This document shows, one piece after another, positions 1 through 6,913 of a stretch of DNA of 37,731 nt. The notes under the pieces are model-generated. The model worked only from the letters and a program-made list of their open reading frames with translations. It made no database searches and was not told where the DNA came from. The DNA is taken from contig JAHJSQ010000139.1 in assembly GCA_018830325.1 (NCBI GenBank), forward strand, positions 1 to 37,731. Reading direction: 5' to 3'. Position numbers and translations under genes: made by a program. The first letter of the stretch is position 1. Each line of letters opens with the position of its first letter. This stretch comes from Gammaproteobacteria bacterium. GTDB lineage: Bacteria > Pseudomonadota > Gammaproteobacteria > Methylococcales > Methylomonadaceae.

Positions 1-1
1 C

Positions 2-257
2 GGATAGATTCATCAGGAGTCCTGAGGCAATAAAGCCTCTGTTGAGAGACCGGATATATGGCTGCAATCTTGATCTCTGTTTTGACATCAATTTTTGAAA
101 ACTTGGCTTGCAATAAACGAGGAGTCCATATATGGGTATACATTGTTCGTATTTCCCTATCGATGTTTAATTCAATTGCGGTAGCTGAGCCTTTACCGAA
201 ATAACTCGCGGCACGCTTTAAACAAGCCGCATCATCGACTTGTCGAACCTGCCTACC
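2..257 (-). other. Unidentified minus-strand open frame at window edge
   Basis: On the minus strand a frame stays open for about 85 codons, from just after a TAG at 260-258 to the left edge. It has no ATG near its beginning; the first is at about codon 43. I do not recognise the peptide (it includes the stretch LKRAASYFGKGSATAIELN). It could be a gene fragment, a decayed gene, or a chance open frame. A shorter plus-strand frame (3-101) is also open and ends in a stop, so the coding strand is uncertain. It lies just beyond the stop codon of the Crp-like gene and would be co-directional with it. Nothing else is visible in bases 1-296. Confidence 0.2.
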
Positions 258-296
258 CTAAATCAAAAAATAGGGAAGTTATTTATAACCAAATTC

Positions 297-962
297 TTAC
301 CAAGCTGACGGTAATTTTTTGTTGATTTTAATGTGTTTGTTTTCGCATGAGACGTATCCGCCTTTTTCCAGTTCGCTCAGGATACGGCTGATCATTTCTC
401 GCGACGAGCCGACCCGCATTGCGATATCTTTGTGGGTCAACGGTATCGCGACGACTAATTGGCCCTCTTGATTCGGTTCGGCCAGGCTTTGTATCAGTTT
501 AACGAGCCGTCCGTAGACGTCCAATAATGCCAAACCATGGGCTAGGCTGGTCAAAAATCTTACCCGCTCGCATAGATAACGTATGATCGCCAATGCGATT
601 GCAGAGTTTTGAGTCAGTAGTTGTACGAATTCGGCTTTGTGCAAAACGATCAATTCGCATTTTTCGAGGGCGACGGCATTTGCGGACCGGGGGGCTTCGT
701 CAAGTAGGGACAATTCTCCGAAATTATCTCCCGCTTGCAACGTGGAAAGAATCATTTCCTTTCCGTCTTCATTGGTTACGGTAATGTTGACTTTGCCTTT
801 TTGTATGATGTACATGGCATTGGAAGTATCGCCTTCGCATAAGATCAACGAGTTTTTCAGAAATGTCCGGGTTTGGGTCAGTTTTGCCAGAGCGGTAAGT
901 TCTTCGTCGTTCAATTCGCTGAATAAACCGTTGTTTCTTAAAATGTCAATATCGGTGGCCAT
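297..962 (-). CDS. Crp/Fnr-family cyclic-nucleotide-responsive transcription regulator
   Basis: This is a 221-residue cytoplasmic DNA-binding regulator. Residues about 12-120 form the cyclic-nucleotide-binding beta barrel. The phosphate-binding cassette FGELSLLDEAPRS (81-93) keeps the Arg92-Ser93 pair that holds the cyclic phosphate in Crp. A long dimer helix follows, then a winged helix at about 176-197 (IAMRVGSSREMISRIL). Its SRE...R pattern matches Crp recognition helices rather than those of FNR. There are no N-terminal cysteines for an iron-sulfur cluster. I chose ATG 962 because a weak AGAG lies about 9 bases before it; the frame extends to a TTG at 989 that has no ribosome binding site. 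It is transcribed away from the secreted-protein/cyclase/kinase genes, about 0.5 kb apart. The cyclase next door suggests cAMP (or cGMP) as ligand; this is an inference. Confidence 0.9.
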   Translation of the reverse strand: MATDIDILRNNGLFSELNDEELTALAKLTQTRTFLKNSLILCEGDTSNAMYIIQKGKVNITVTNEDGKEMILSTLQAGDNFGELSLLDEAPRSANAVALEKCELIVLHKAEFVQLLTQNSAIALAIIRYLCERVRFLTSLAHGLALLDVYGRLVKLIQSLAEPNQEGQLVVAIPLTHKDIAMRVGSSREMISRILSELEKGGYVSCENKHIKINKKLPSAW

Positions 963-974
963 GGCGACTCTGCT

Positions 975-989
975 TTGATTGGTTATCAA
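975..989. promoter_or_regulatory. Dyad TTGAT-N5-ATCAA before the Crp-like gene
   Basis: A perfect 5-bp inverted repeat (975-979 and 985-989) lies 13-27 bases before the chosen ATG of the Crp-like gene. It resembles an FNR box, but the spacer is five bases rather than four. It may be an autoregulatory operator. A TATAAA-like -10 for the minus strand lies at 1006-1011, which would place the dyad just downstream of transcription start. The protein's recognition helix is Crp-like, so a match to this site is not assured. Confidence 0.25.
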
Positions 990-1031
990 GTAATGATTTC
1001 GGCGATTTATACCCGTCGTAGATCAAAATTC

Positions 1032-1246
1032 GGCGCCTGGGTGTCCGTTAAAGGACGCCGTGAACCCAGCACCTAAATTATCCCAGATGGTTAAGCATAG
1101 CCAATGGACTATGGAATTTAGGTGCTGGGTGAATACGTCCATGTAGGCTCTATGCCAGCTCCATGCTGGCAAAGCCTTTATGAGCGCCATGGATGGCGTG
1201 AATGTCGATTTTGCAGGAGCAAAAATCGACCGAACACCCAGGCGCC
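1032..1246. repeat. 215-bp MITE-like element with 13-bp terminal inverted repeats
   Basis: The element is bounded by GGCGCCTGGGTGT (1032-1044) and its exact reverse complement (1234-1246). Inside are a 16-bp perfect stem (1064-1079 with 1115-1130), a second hairpin TGCCAGC/GCTGGCA (1153-1171), and a stem GTCGATTTT/AAAAATCGAC (about 1204-1230). The 1064-1171 part recurs at 15778-15887. No open frame of substance is present, so this looks like a non-autonomous palindromic element. It occupies most of the gap between the Crp-like gene and the secreted-protein gene; an open frame at 1122-1316 is a shadow of the repeat. No clear target-site duplication was found. Confidence 0.6.
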
Positions 1247-1478
1247 TCCTCTGGCACTGCCGAAATTTGAAGTGCGAAAGGTATACATTGGCAAAAATCG
1301 CTTTTCCTTATATTGATTTACAAAGCTAGCACATTAAAGAATTAATTGCTTACCATAATAAATGAAAGGGCGTTTTAGCCCGAATCGTTTAATGCAAGTT
1401 GACGAATATTGTTCTTTTATCAATAGAGTAGTCAAAATAAGTTGTAACTCAACAGAGTTTTGCCGGAGGTCATTTGTT

Positions 1479-2207
1479 ATGAAAACCATAGTCGTTACGT
1501 TTTTAGTACTGACGGGGCTTGAAGTTCAGGCCTCGGAGTGCAGTAACATCCAATATCTGGATGCCAAGAGTCAAGGCGTCGAAGTCGTAAACGATCGTTG
1601 CGCCAAGGGAAACGAAGTCGGCCTGGGGACCGTCTTTAAATTAAGCCGGGACGCAAGATTATGGATCAAATCGTTACCTAAGCCTGAAACCGATGCGGAT
1701 TTTCAACTCGTTTGTCAAAACGGTTCGTCCGCACCGCTTGAAGTCACGGTATCGAGCTTGTTTTTGCCGTGGATTACGCCGACCGATTTGAAAAATTGCA
1801 CCGGATGGGTGGACCATAAACTCAAATGCGACGGCGTTCATGGCGGCAGTAACGTATTCTTTTGCGCTATCGCGGCGATCAAGCGTTCCGAGACCTTAGG
1901 CAGCGGGCAACTTGCGATGTCGACTTCGGTCAAGATGCGAAACTATTCGGCCGATGAACGGCAAGCCGGCATCGACGAAATCTTCGAGGCCATAGAGCCT
2001 GAAATCGGACTGTGCCGGAATCTTTTTCAAGTCGACGGCAAAATCACGGTTCAATGGAACGTCGATTCGATGGGGCGCGCCGAGTCCGTTACGCTATCGT
2101 CCATAGGATCTGAAGGCGGCCGGTTTTCGGATTGTGTCGAAGCCGTCATCAAAGACTACCGTTATCCGGCAACAAGAACGGGCCAAAAGTTTACCCGCAC
2201 TTTTTGA
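1479..2207 (+). CDS. Secreted protein with AgmX/PglI-like C-terminal domain
   Basis: This 242-residue protein starts with a signal peptide (MKTIVVTFLVLTGLEVQASE, cleavage probably after QAS), so it should be periplasmic. The start at 1479 is preceded by a strong GGAGG at 1465-1469; the frame extends upstream to 1362 but without support. The middle (about 30-150) is Cys-rich and unrecognised. The last 80 residues have the pattern of the AgmX/PglI C-terminal fold: a conserved Cys, a strand like GKITVQWNVDSMGRA, then SDCVEAVIKDYRYPA. That fold is known from myxobacterial motility and TonB-like energy-coupling proteins. The stop overlaps the next gene's start (TGATG), so the two are probably translated together; it may be a periplasmic partner of the cyclase's CHASE2 domain. 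The function itself is unknown. Confidence 0.75.
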   Translation: MKTIVVTFLVLTGLEVQASECSNIQYLDAKSQGVEVVNDRCAKGNEVGLGTVFKLSRDARLWIKSLPKPETDADFQLVCQNGSSAPLEVTVSSLFLPWITPTDLKNCTGWVDHKLKCDGVHGGSNVFFCAIAAIKRSETLGSGQLAMSTSVKMRNYSADERQAGIDEIFEAIEPEIGLCRNLFQVDGKITVQWNVDSMGRAESVTLSSIGSEGGRFSDCVEAVIKDYRYPATRTGQKFTRTF

Positions 2208-4345
2208 TGCTTGATTTACCGATCAACCGATGGATTGTGTTGATACCGCTAATCGCGGCGGCATTTTTGGCCGGCTTGATTCTGGACCGCTTGGCGGATA
2301 CCGCTATCGACGACTGGATACACGATTCCGCGTTGGTCTTTCAAGCACGGGAAGATTGGCGGTACACTGCGGTTGTGGTTTTGGATCACGGCGTCCCGAT
2401 CGATGTCGGCCGTAAACAGGCTTTACCGCTTTTTGCCAAAGCTACGGAACGAATTATTGCCGCTGGCGGTAAGGGCGTTTTTCTCGACGCGGTCGTTTCG
2501 AAAGAAATGGAAGGCAGAATGCCTTATGCCGCTTGTATCGAACCCTCCGGCGCCGTGCAATGGTCGCAGCCTCGATGTGCTGCTTCCCCTACCGGCGAAT
2601 GCCGAATGAGTAATAGCGAATTAGGCAACGCGCCTTTGCAAATGCCGGCCTTTGCTATCGAACATTTCAAAATTGCCCCCTATTTTAGCGGTCAAGAAGC
2701 GCTTCCCGATTTCTTGCTGTACGGCTTGGAGGCCGCTTTCGCAGTACCCGAACACGGTTTGGTAGCAAGCGACCGCTTGGTCACTAAAAATAACAGCCCC
2801 ATCTCACGATGGTTGGATTTGAGCCCGGATCATGCCGTCGTTGCTCTGACTCGATTTATCCTTCCGCAAAATACCGGCGACGAATATTTGCACGGACCCG
2901 ATGACGAACTATGCGACGGCCGCCATCCATGCCGCCGAATACGGTTGAGCAAGCCGCAGTTCGTCATATCCGAAGAAGGCAATAGGCCGATAATACCGGT
3001 CAGTCGCTTGGCGTCTTGCGATAGCGAAATTGCAGAGCGGACTGCCGCGTTATTGAGGGATAAAGTTGCCGTGTTTCAGTTGACTGCACCCGACGAAGCC
3101 ACCGACGTGTTGGTGACGCCGATGACGACGGGTTTGTTCGGCCCTCATTTGCCGACTCACGGAGCGCAGTTTTTGGCCGATGCGGTCGAGACGCTATTGA
3201 ATCGAGATCATCCGAGAGCGCCCGCGTTAACGGTAAAAGCGGCATTGTTTTTGACGGCGGCCATGATCGGCGTCCTATCGGGCGCTTATTTGAAACAGAG
3301 CTTTGTTTGGCTTATCGGCGGCTTGTTTATTGCGGCTGTCGGGTCTTTGTGCTATTTGAACGACTTGGTTCAACTTTGGCCGGTAACGGCTAGTATGATC
3401 GTTTTTATCGCAGGTGTCGGCCAAACGATAGGCATCCATTTGATCATCGGTTCGCGGGAAGGCAAGCTGATTATCAACTATATGCCGAGGCAAATTCATA
3501 ATTTATTGATAAGCTTAAAACCCAACGAGACCTTTCAAAACCGGCGTCGATTCGCGCTGGTATTGATGAGCGATTTGGCCGGGTATACGACCGTGACCGG
3601 TTTCATTAAGGATCCGGCCGAAGTGCTGAATCTAATGAACGATTATTTGAGTGAAACCTCATTGATTCTTCAGGATAAATACAATGGCTGGTTGGAGGAT
3701 TATGTCGGCGATATGGTTTGCTATTATTGGCCCTATCAATGCAACGAAGGGGAGAATGTATCGGCATGCGCCAATGCATTGCAGGCCGCGTTGGAATTGG
3801 TCACATTGCAAAAACGTTTTTTTGCGACGCTCGAAGAGCGCTATGATCGAAAAATTGAAGCCGATGTGCTCAAACGGATTCATGCGATTATCGACGCCGG
3901 TGTCGGCTTGACTGCGGGTTCGGTGGTGATGGGCGATCTGGGGCCGAAAAAAGGCGTCAGAAAATTCGGTATTTTGGGCGATCCGATGAATCTGGCCGCG
4001 CGAGTGGAAAGCCTGACCCGCTTGTTCAATACCGAGATCATCGTCACCGAAGACTTTATCGGCGCAGCCCGGCAACTGAATTATCCGGCCCGGCGCTTAG
4101 GGCGCCTGCAAGTCAAGGGCAGGAACGAACCGGCAAACTTATATGCCGTGGGTCATGCCGGCGACCCGCGTTTTTCGCCGGATGCGATTGCCGCTTGGGA
4201 AAATTGGCTGACCGGAATCGAAACGTATGGTTCGGCGACATCGGAATGTCCCGAAGTTTACCGAAAGGATCGAAGCACGATAACGAAATGGCTGGAAAGA
4301 CGTTTATTGGGCGCCGACGGCGTCTGGCATCTGGACGAAAAATGA
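2207..4345 (+). CDS. CHASE2-domain class III adenylate/guanylate cyclase
   Basis: This 712-residue membrane sensor makes a cyclic nucleotide. An N-terminal membrane helix (residues 9-28) is followed by a periplasmic CHASE2-type sensor (about 30-340), a membrane hairpin region (about 345-420) and a cytoplasmic class III cyclase domain (about 445-640). Metal-binding aspartates are seen at D456 (SDLAGYTTV) and D502 (VGDMV); the transition-state pair is N595 and R599 in DPMNLAARVE. The position that usually carries Asp or Thr for purine choice is Gly here (KFGILGD), so ATP against GTP cannot be settled from motifs. The start at 2207 overlaps the upstream stop in TGATG; the frame is open 25 codons earlier, inside the previous gene. 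It lies near a Crp-like protein with an intact cyclic-nucleotide cassette, its likely effector. Confidence 0.92.
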   Translation: MLDLPINRWIVLIPLIAAAFLAGLILDRLADTAIDDWIHDSALVFQAREDWRYTAVVVLDHGVPIDVGRKQALPLFAKATERIIAAGGKGVFLDAVVSKEMEGRMPYAACIEPSGAVQWSQPRCAASPTGECRMSNSELGNAPLQMPAFAIEHFKIAPYFSGQEALPDFLLYGLEAAFAVPEHGLVASDRLVTKNNSPISRWLDLSPDHAVVALTRFILPQNTGDEYLHGPDDELCDGRHPCRRIRLSKPQFVISEEGNRPIIPVSRLASCDSEIAERTAALLRDKVAVFQLTAPDEATDVLVTPMTTGLFGPHLPTHGAQFLADAVETLLNRDHPRAPALTVKAALFLTAAMIGVLSGAYLKQSFVWLIGGLFIAAVGSLCYLNDLVQLWPVTASMIVFIAGVGQTIGIHLIIGSREGKLIINYMPRQIHNLLISLKPNETFQNRRRFALVLMSDLAGYTTVTGFIKDPAEVLNLMNDYLSETSLILQDKYNGWLEDYVGDMVCYYWPYQCNEGENVSACANALQAALELVTLQKRFFATLEERYDRKIEADVLKRIHAIIDAGVGLTAGSVVMGDLGPKKGVRKFGILGDPMNLAARVESLTRLFNTEIIVTEDFIGAARQLNYPARRLGRLQVKGRNEPANLYAVGHAGDPRFSPDAIAAWENWLTGIETYGSATSECPEVYRKDRSTITKWLERRLLGADGVWHLDEK

Positions 4346-4391
4346 TTCCGGCGCATTCCCCGACTCATTGACATTAAACACATACCGAACC

Positions 4392-6026
4392 ATGGATCGA
4401 GATCCTAAAGAATCAGCCGTCAACCGAACTACAGAGTCGGATGAAACGATCATTCAACAAAAGCCGCGCCGAACCGAAGGCAATTCAGATTTATATTCGG
4501 CTCGAACGCAGCACGAACTCTTCGGAACGACCGGCGGAATCGGTAAAACAGCGATCGGTTTTGATGAAGGAAGTCCTTATGCCGACGGCTCAGTGACTCC
4601 TGGTTCGGGCTCGGTATTGAAAAATCGCTATGACCTTTTGGAGAAAATCGGAACAGGGGGCATGGGTAGTGTTTATAAAGCCTTGGACCGGCGCGATATC
4701 GAAGCCGGCAATTCAGCCTTTATTGCGGTCAAGGTGCTGAATGACGAGTTCAGGGCCAATCCCGAATTATTGAAGGCCATGCATAGCGAAGCAAGAAAAA
4801 CCCAATCGCTGGCGCATCCGAATATTTTGACCGTTTACGATTTCGACAGAGACGGTCCGATCGTATTCATGACGATGGAATATCTGGAAGGCGTTACGCT
4901 GGACAAAATCGTCAAAAACCATCCGGCGGGGCTCGAACATTCCGAAGCATTGGCGATTATTAGGCAAATTTGCGCTGCATTGAGCCATGCGCATGCAAAA
5001 GGGATTATCCATTCGGATTTTAAGCCCTCCAACGTATTCATCGATATTCATAATCGAGTCAAGATATTGGATTTCGGTATCGCACGGCTACAGAATTTTT
5101 CCCGGGTGGGAAGTTTCGATGCCGGCGTGCTTGGCGGCATGACGCCGGCTTATGCAACGCTGGAGATGCTGCAAGGCGGAACGCCGGATCCTCGGGACGA
5201 TATTTATGCGTTGGCTTGCGTTGCTTATGAATTGTTTGCCGGCTTTCATCCGTTCAACCGGCAGCGTACCGATGATTGTTTGCAGAAAAAACTCCAACCC
5301 AAACCGATTCGATCGCTCAGCAGCCGGCAATGGCATGCATTGAAAAAGGCGCTGCAGCTCAAGCGCGAAGACCGTACCGATAGTATTGAAATGTTGCTAA
5401 AAGGTTTGGTGACCCGGAAAAAGCCTTATAAGGCCATTTATTATGCCTTGCCGGTGTTGATATTGCTGGGTGCGGCGGTAATGATTCGGTCCTTTTGGGA
5501 GCGGGATTCGCTTGAAAAACCGGAAACCGATACACCAACCGAACGGCCGATCGATACAACCGCTGCGCAACGTGACGCGGAGAAGTCGGTCGCCGATGAA
5601 GAAACTTCCGAAGTTTCAACACCGTTAAACGGCAAAATCGATCAAAATTCCTTACCCGAGCATATCTTTACTGTTTCGATCAACAAAACCGACTTTAAAA
5701 TCGGAGAAAGCTTGGTGGTCGATTTTCAGGTCGAGCAAGCCCTGTATGTCTACATTGCCGTAATCGATGCGGCGGGTGCCGTGGGTTGGGTATATCCTAA
5801 TCCTTATCAGGAAGATAATTATAGCCTTCCCGGCAAGCGCTACCGGATTCCGCCGGAAGAGGGCGATTTTACAATCGATATCGGAGAGCCGAAAGGCACC
5901 GACCAAGTGATCGCCATAGCAAGCCCCGATGCTTTGCCGATTGACCTCATCGATGTTTTTAATCCGGAAAAACTCAAAGAAACCTACCGGGTCGTCATCA
6001 AAATACTGGAATTTACCATTCGCTGA
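4392..6026 (+). CDS. Membrane Ser/Thr protein kinase with C-terminal DUF4384-like domain
   Basis: This 544-residue Hanks-type kinase begins with about 75 low-complexity residues, then the kinase domain (about 80-335). It has a glycine loop IGTGGMGSVYKA, the lysine of VAIK-type (K114, in FIAVKVLN), a catalytic loop HSDFKPSN with D209, and DFG at D227. The usual HRD arginine is Ser (HSD), so activation-loop control may differ, but the catalytic residues are present. One membrane helix (about 347-368) leads to a periplasmic part: an acidic linker, then a DUF4384-like beta domain (about 426-525, motif WVYPNPYQEDNY). The start ATG 4392 is chosen over an upstream TTG at 4368; neither has a good ribosome binding site. 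It lies 46 bases after the cyclase and is probably in the same transcript. Confidence 0.9.
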   Translation: MDRDPKESAVNRTTESDETIIQQKPRRTEGNSDLYSARTQHELFGTTGGIGKTAIGFDEGSPYADGSVTPGSGSVLKNRYDLLEKIGTGGMGSVYKALDRRDIEAGNSAFIAVKVLNDEFRANPELLKAMHSEARKTQSLAHPNILTVYDFDRDGPIVFMTMEYLEGVTLDKIVKNHPAGLEHSEALAIIRQICAALSHAHAKGIIHSDFKPSNVFIDIHNRVKILDFGIARLQNFSRVGSFDAGVLGGMTPAYATLEMLQGGTPDPRDDIYALACVAYELFAGFHPFNRQRTDDCLQKKLQPKPIRSLSSRQWHALKKALQLKREDRTDSIEMLLKGLVTRKKPYKAIYYALPVLILLGAAVMIRSFWERDSLEKPETDTPTERPIDTTAAQRDAEKSVADEETSEVSTPLNGKIDQNSLPEHIFTVSINKTDFKIGESLVVDFQVEQALYVYIAVIDAAGAVGWVYPNPYQEDNYSLPGKRYRIPPEEGDFTIDIGEPKGTDQVIAIASPDALPIDLIDVFNPEKLKETYRVVIKILEFTIR

Positions 6027-6031
6027 ATGTA

Positions 6032-6514
6032 TTAATCGTCATCGTCTTCCCGGCTTGCCAGCGCGACCATTATTTCCCGATATTCATCGGCTTTAGGGCG
6101 GTACAGGAACACGGCTAAAACCGACAACGCGGTAAAAATATAAAGGGTGTTGTAATCGTCTCCCAACAGGAATATCACCAAGCCCATCAAAGCGACAGTT
6201 TCGGCGAGTCCCATCGATACGATCACGGTAAGCAAATAGCGCTGTTTGGCAGGCTTTGGCCCTGGCATGGTTTGGTTTAGGCGCAATTGAATATGGCGGA
6301 GCAGATTGGTCACCGGAAAACCGATAATGGCCAACACATAGAAGAGGGTGCGAATCAAGACGCGTTGATCCTCCGGGAGATTAATCCGCCATGGTTCGCC
6401 GGCTACATGGCAAAAAATCAAATAGGCCGCTACAGTTGTAAGGGTCAGCCCGGCGACGGTCCAATGAAGTTTGAGATCGTTGTTACTGTGTTGTAAAGAA
6501 TGGTGACTCGACAT
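6032..6514 (-). CDS. Uncharacterised four-helix inner-membrane protein
   Basis: This 160-residue protein has four predicted membrane helices, separated by short loops: about LKLHWTVAGLTLTTVAAYLI, LIRTLFYVLAIIGFPVTNLL, LLTVIVSMGLAETVALMGLV and LYIFTALSVLAVFLY. It ends in an acidic tail (EDDDD). The third helix carries a buried Glu in MGLAETVALMGLV, recalling the proteolipid helix of ATP synthase subunit c; this is a similarity of pattern only. The start ATG 6514 has AGGA eight bases upstream on the minus strand; the frame extends to an ATG at 6598 without such support. It converges on the kinase gene, with five bases between the stops and no terminator hairpin seen. The family and function were not recognised. 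Confidence 0.7.
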   Translation of the reverse strand: MSSHHSLQHSNNDLKLHWTVAGLTLTTVAAYLIFCHVAGEPWRINLPEDQRVLIRTLFYVLAIIGFPVTNLLRHIQLRLNQTMPGPKPAKQRYLLTVIVSMGLAETVALMGLVIFLLGDDYNTLYIFTALSVLAVFLYRPKADEYREIMVALASREDDDD

Positions 6515-6584
6515 GAGACTTCCTGTAAGTTTGTGATAACCATGTAGATTGCGAAAAAATTCAGGTTGGCGGGTAGCCTGGCTA

Positions 6585-6811
6585 CCGAAAAAAGCCATTT
6601 TAGCTAATTTCTGTGTTCCCGCGTTTTAATCTCAAAATATCTTGGAAATTGTTGGTGATCATTGGTTAGAAAGCGCCGGATGTAGGGTGCGCATCGCGCA
6701 CCTAGTGCTGGGATCTGTCGCCGGATTCGGTGCCGTGGAAAGGTGCGCGATGCGCATCCTACGGTGTTCAAAATATTTTGAAAATTGTTGATGTTCATGA
6801 TTTATAAAGCG
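6585..6811. repeat. BIME/MITE-like element, copy 1 (TAGGGTGCGC hairpins)
   Basis: The core (6683-6761) is an inverted pair: TAGGGTGCGCATCGCGCACC on the left and a near-exact reverse complement on the right. Each arm is itself palindromic. Degenerate direct repeats of about 43 bp flank the core (6632-6674 and 6768-6811, sharing an AAATTGTTG-like middle). The outer left part (6588-6630) matches 18421-18465 in reverse orientation. The whole element therefore has an inverted copy at 18236-18465, and a shorter related hairpin pair lies at 36027-36105. It fills the gap between the membrane protein and the sensor kinase promoter. The open frame at 6604-6798 is part of the repeat, not a gene. Confidence 0.65.
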
Positions 6812-6836
6812 TTATGATCCTAAAGTCGATAAAACC

Positions 6837-6864
6837 CTGACATTGCTCTGGAAAATGCTATAGT
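6837..6864 (+). promoter_or_regulatory. Sigma-70-like promoter of the sensor kinase operon
   Basis: A -35 CTGACA (6837-6842), a 16-base spacer and a -10 TATAGT (6859-6864) give one mismatch to each consensus hexamer. Transcription would begin near 6871, leaving a leader of about 40 bases before the ATG at 6914. It lies just outside the upstream repeat element. Confidence 0.55.
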
Positions 6865-6913
6865 CGTCGTGCCCTAGGTATTTCTTCTAACCCGCAATGA
6901 CTCTCCTAATGGC

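Noticed and set aside
1362-1478. Upstream extension of the secreted protein
   Set aside because: The signal peptide and strong ribosome binding site place the start at 1479.
3659-4075. 138-codon minus-strand open frame
   Set aside because: It overlaps the catalytic core of the cyclase in antisense and shows no domain.
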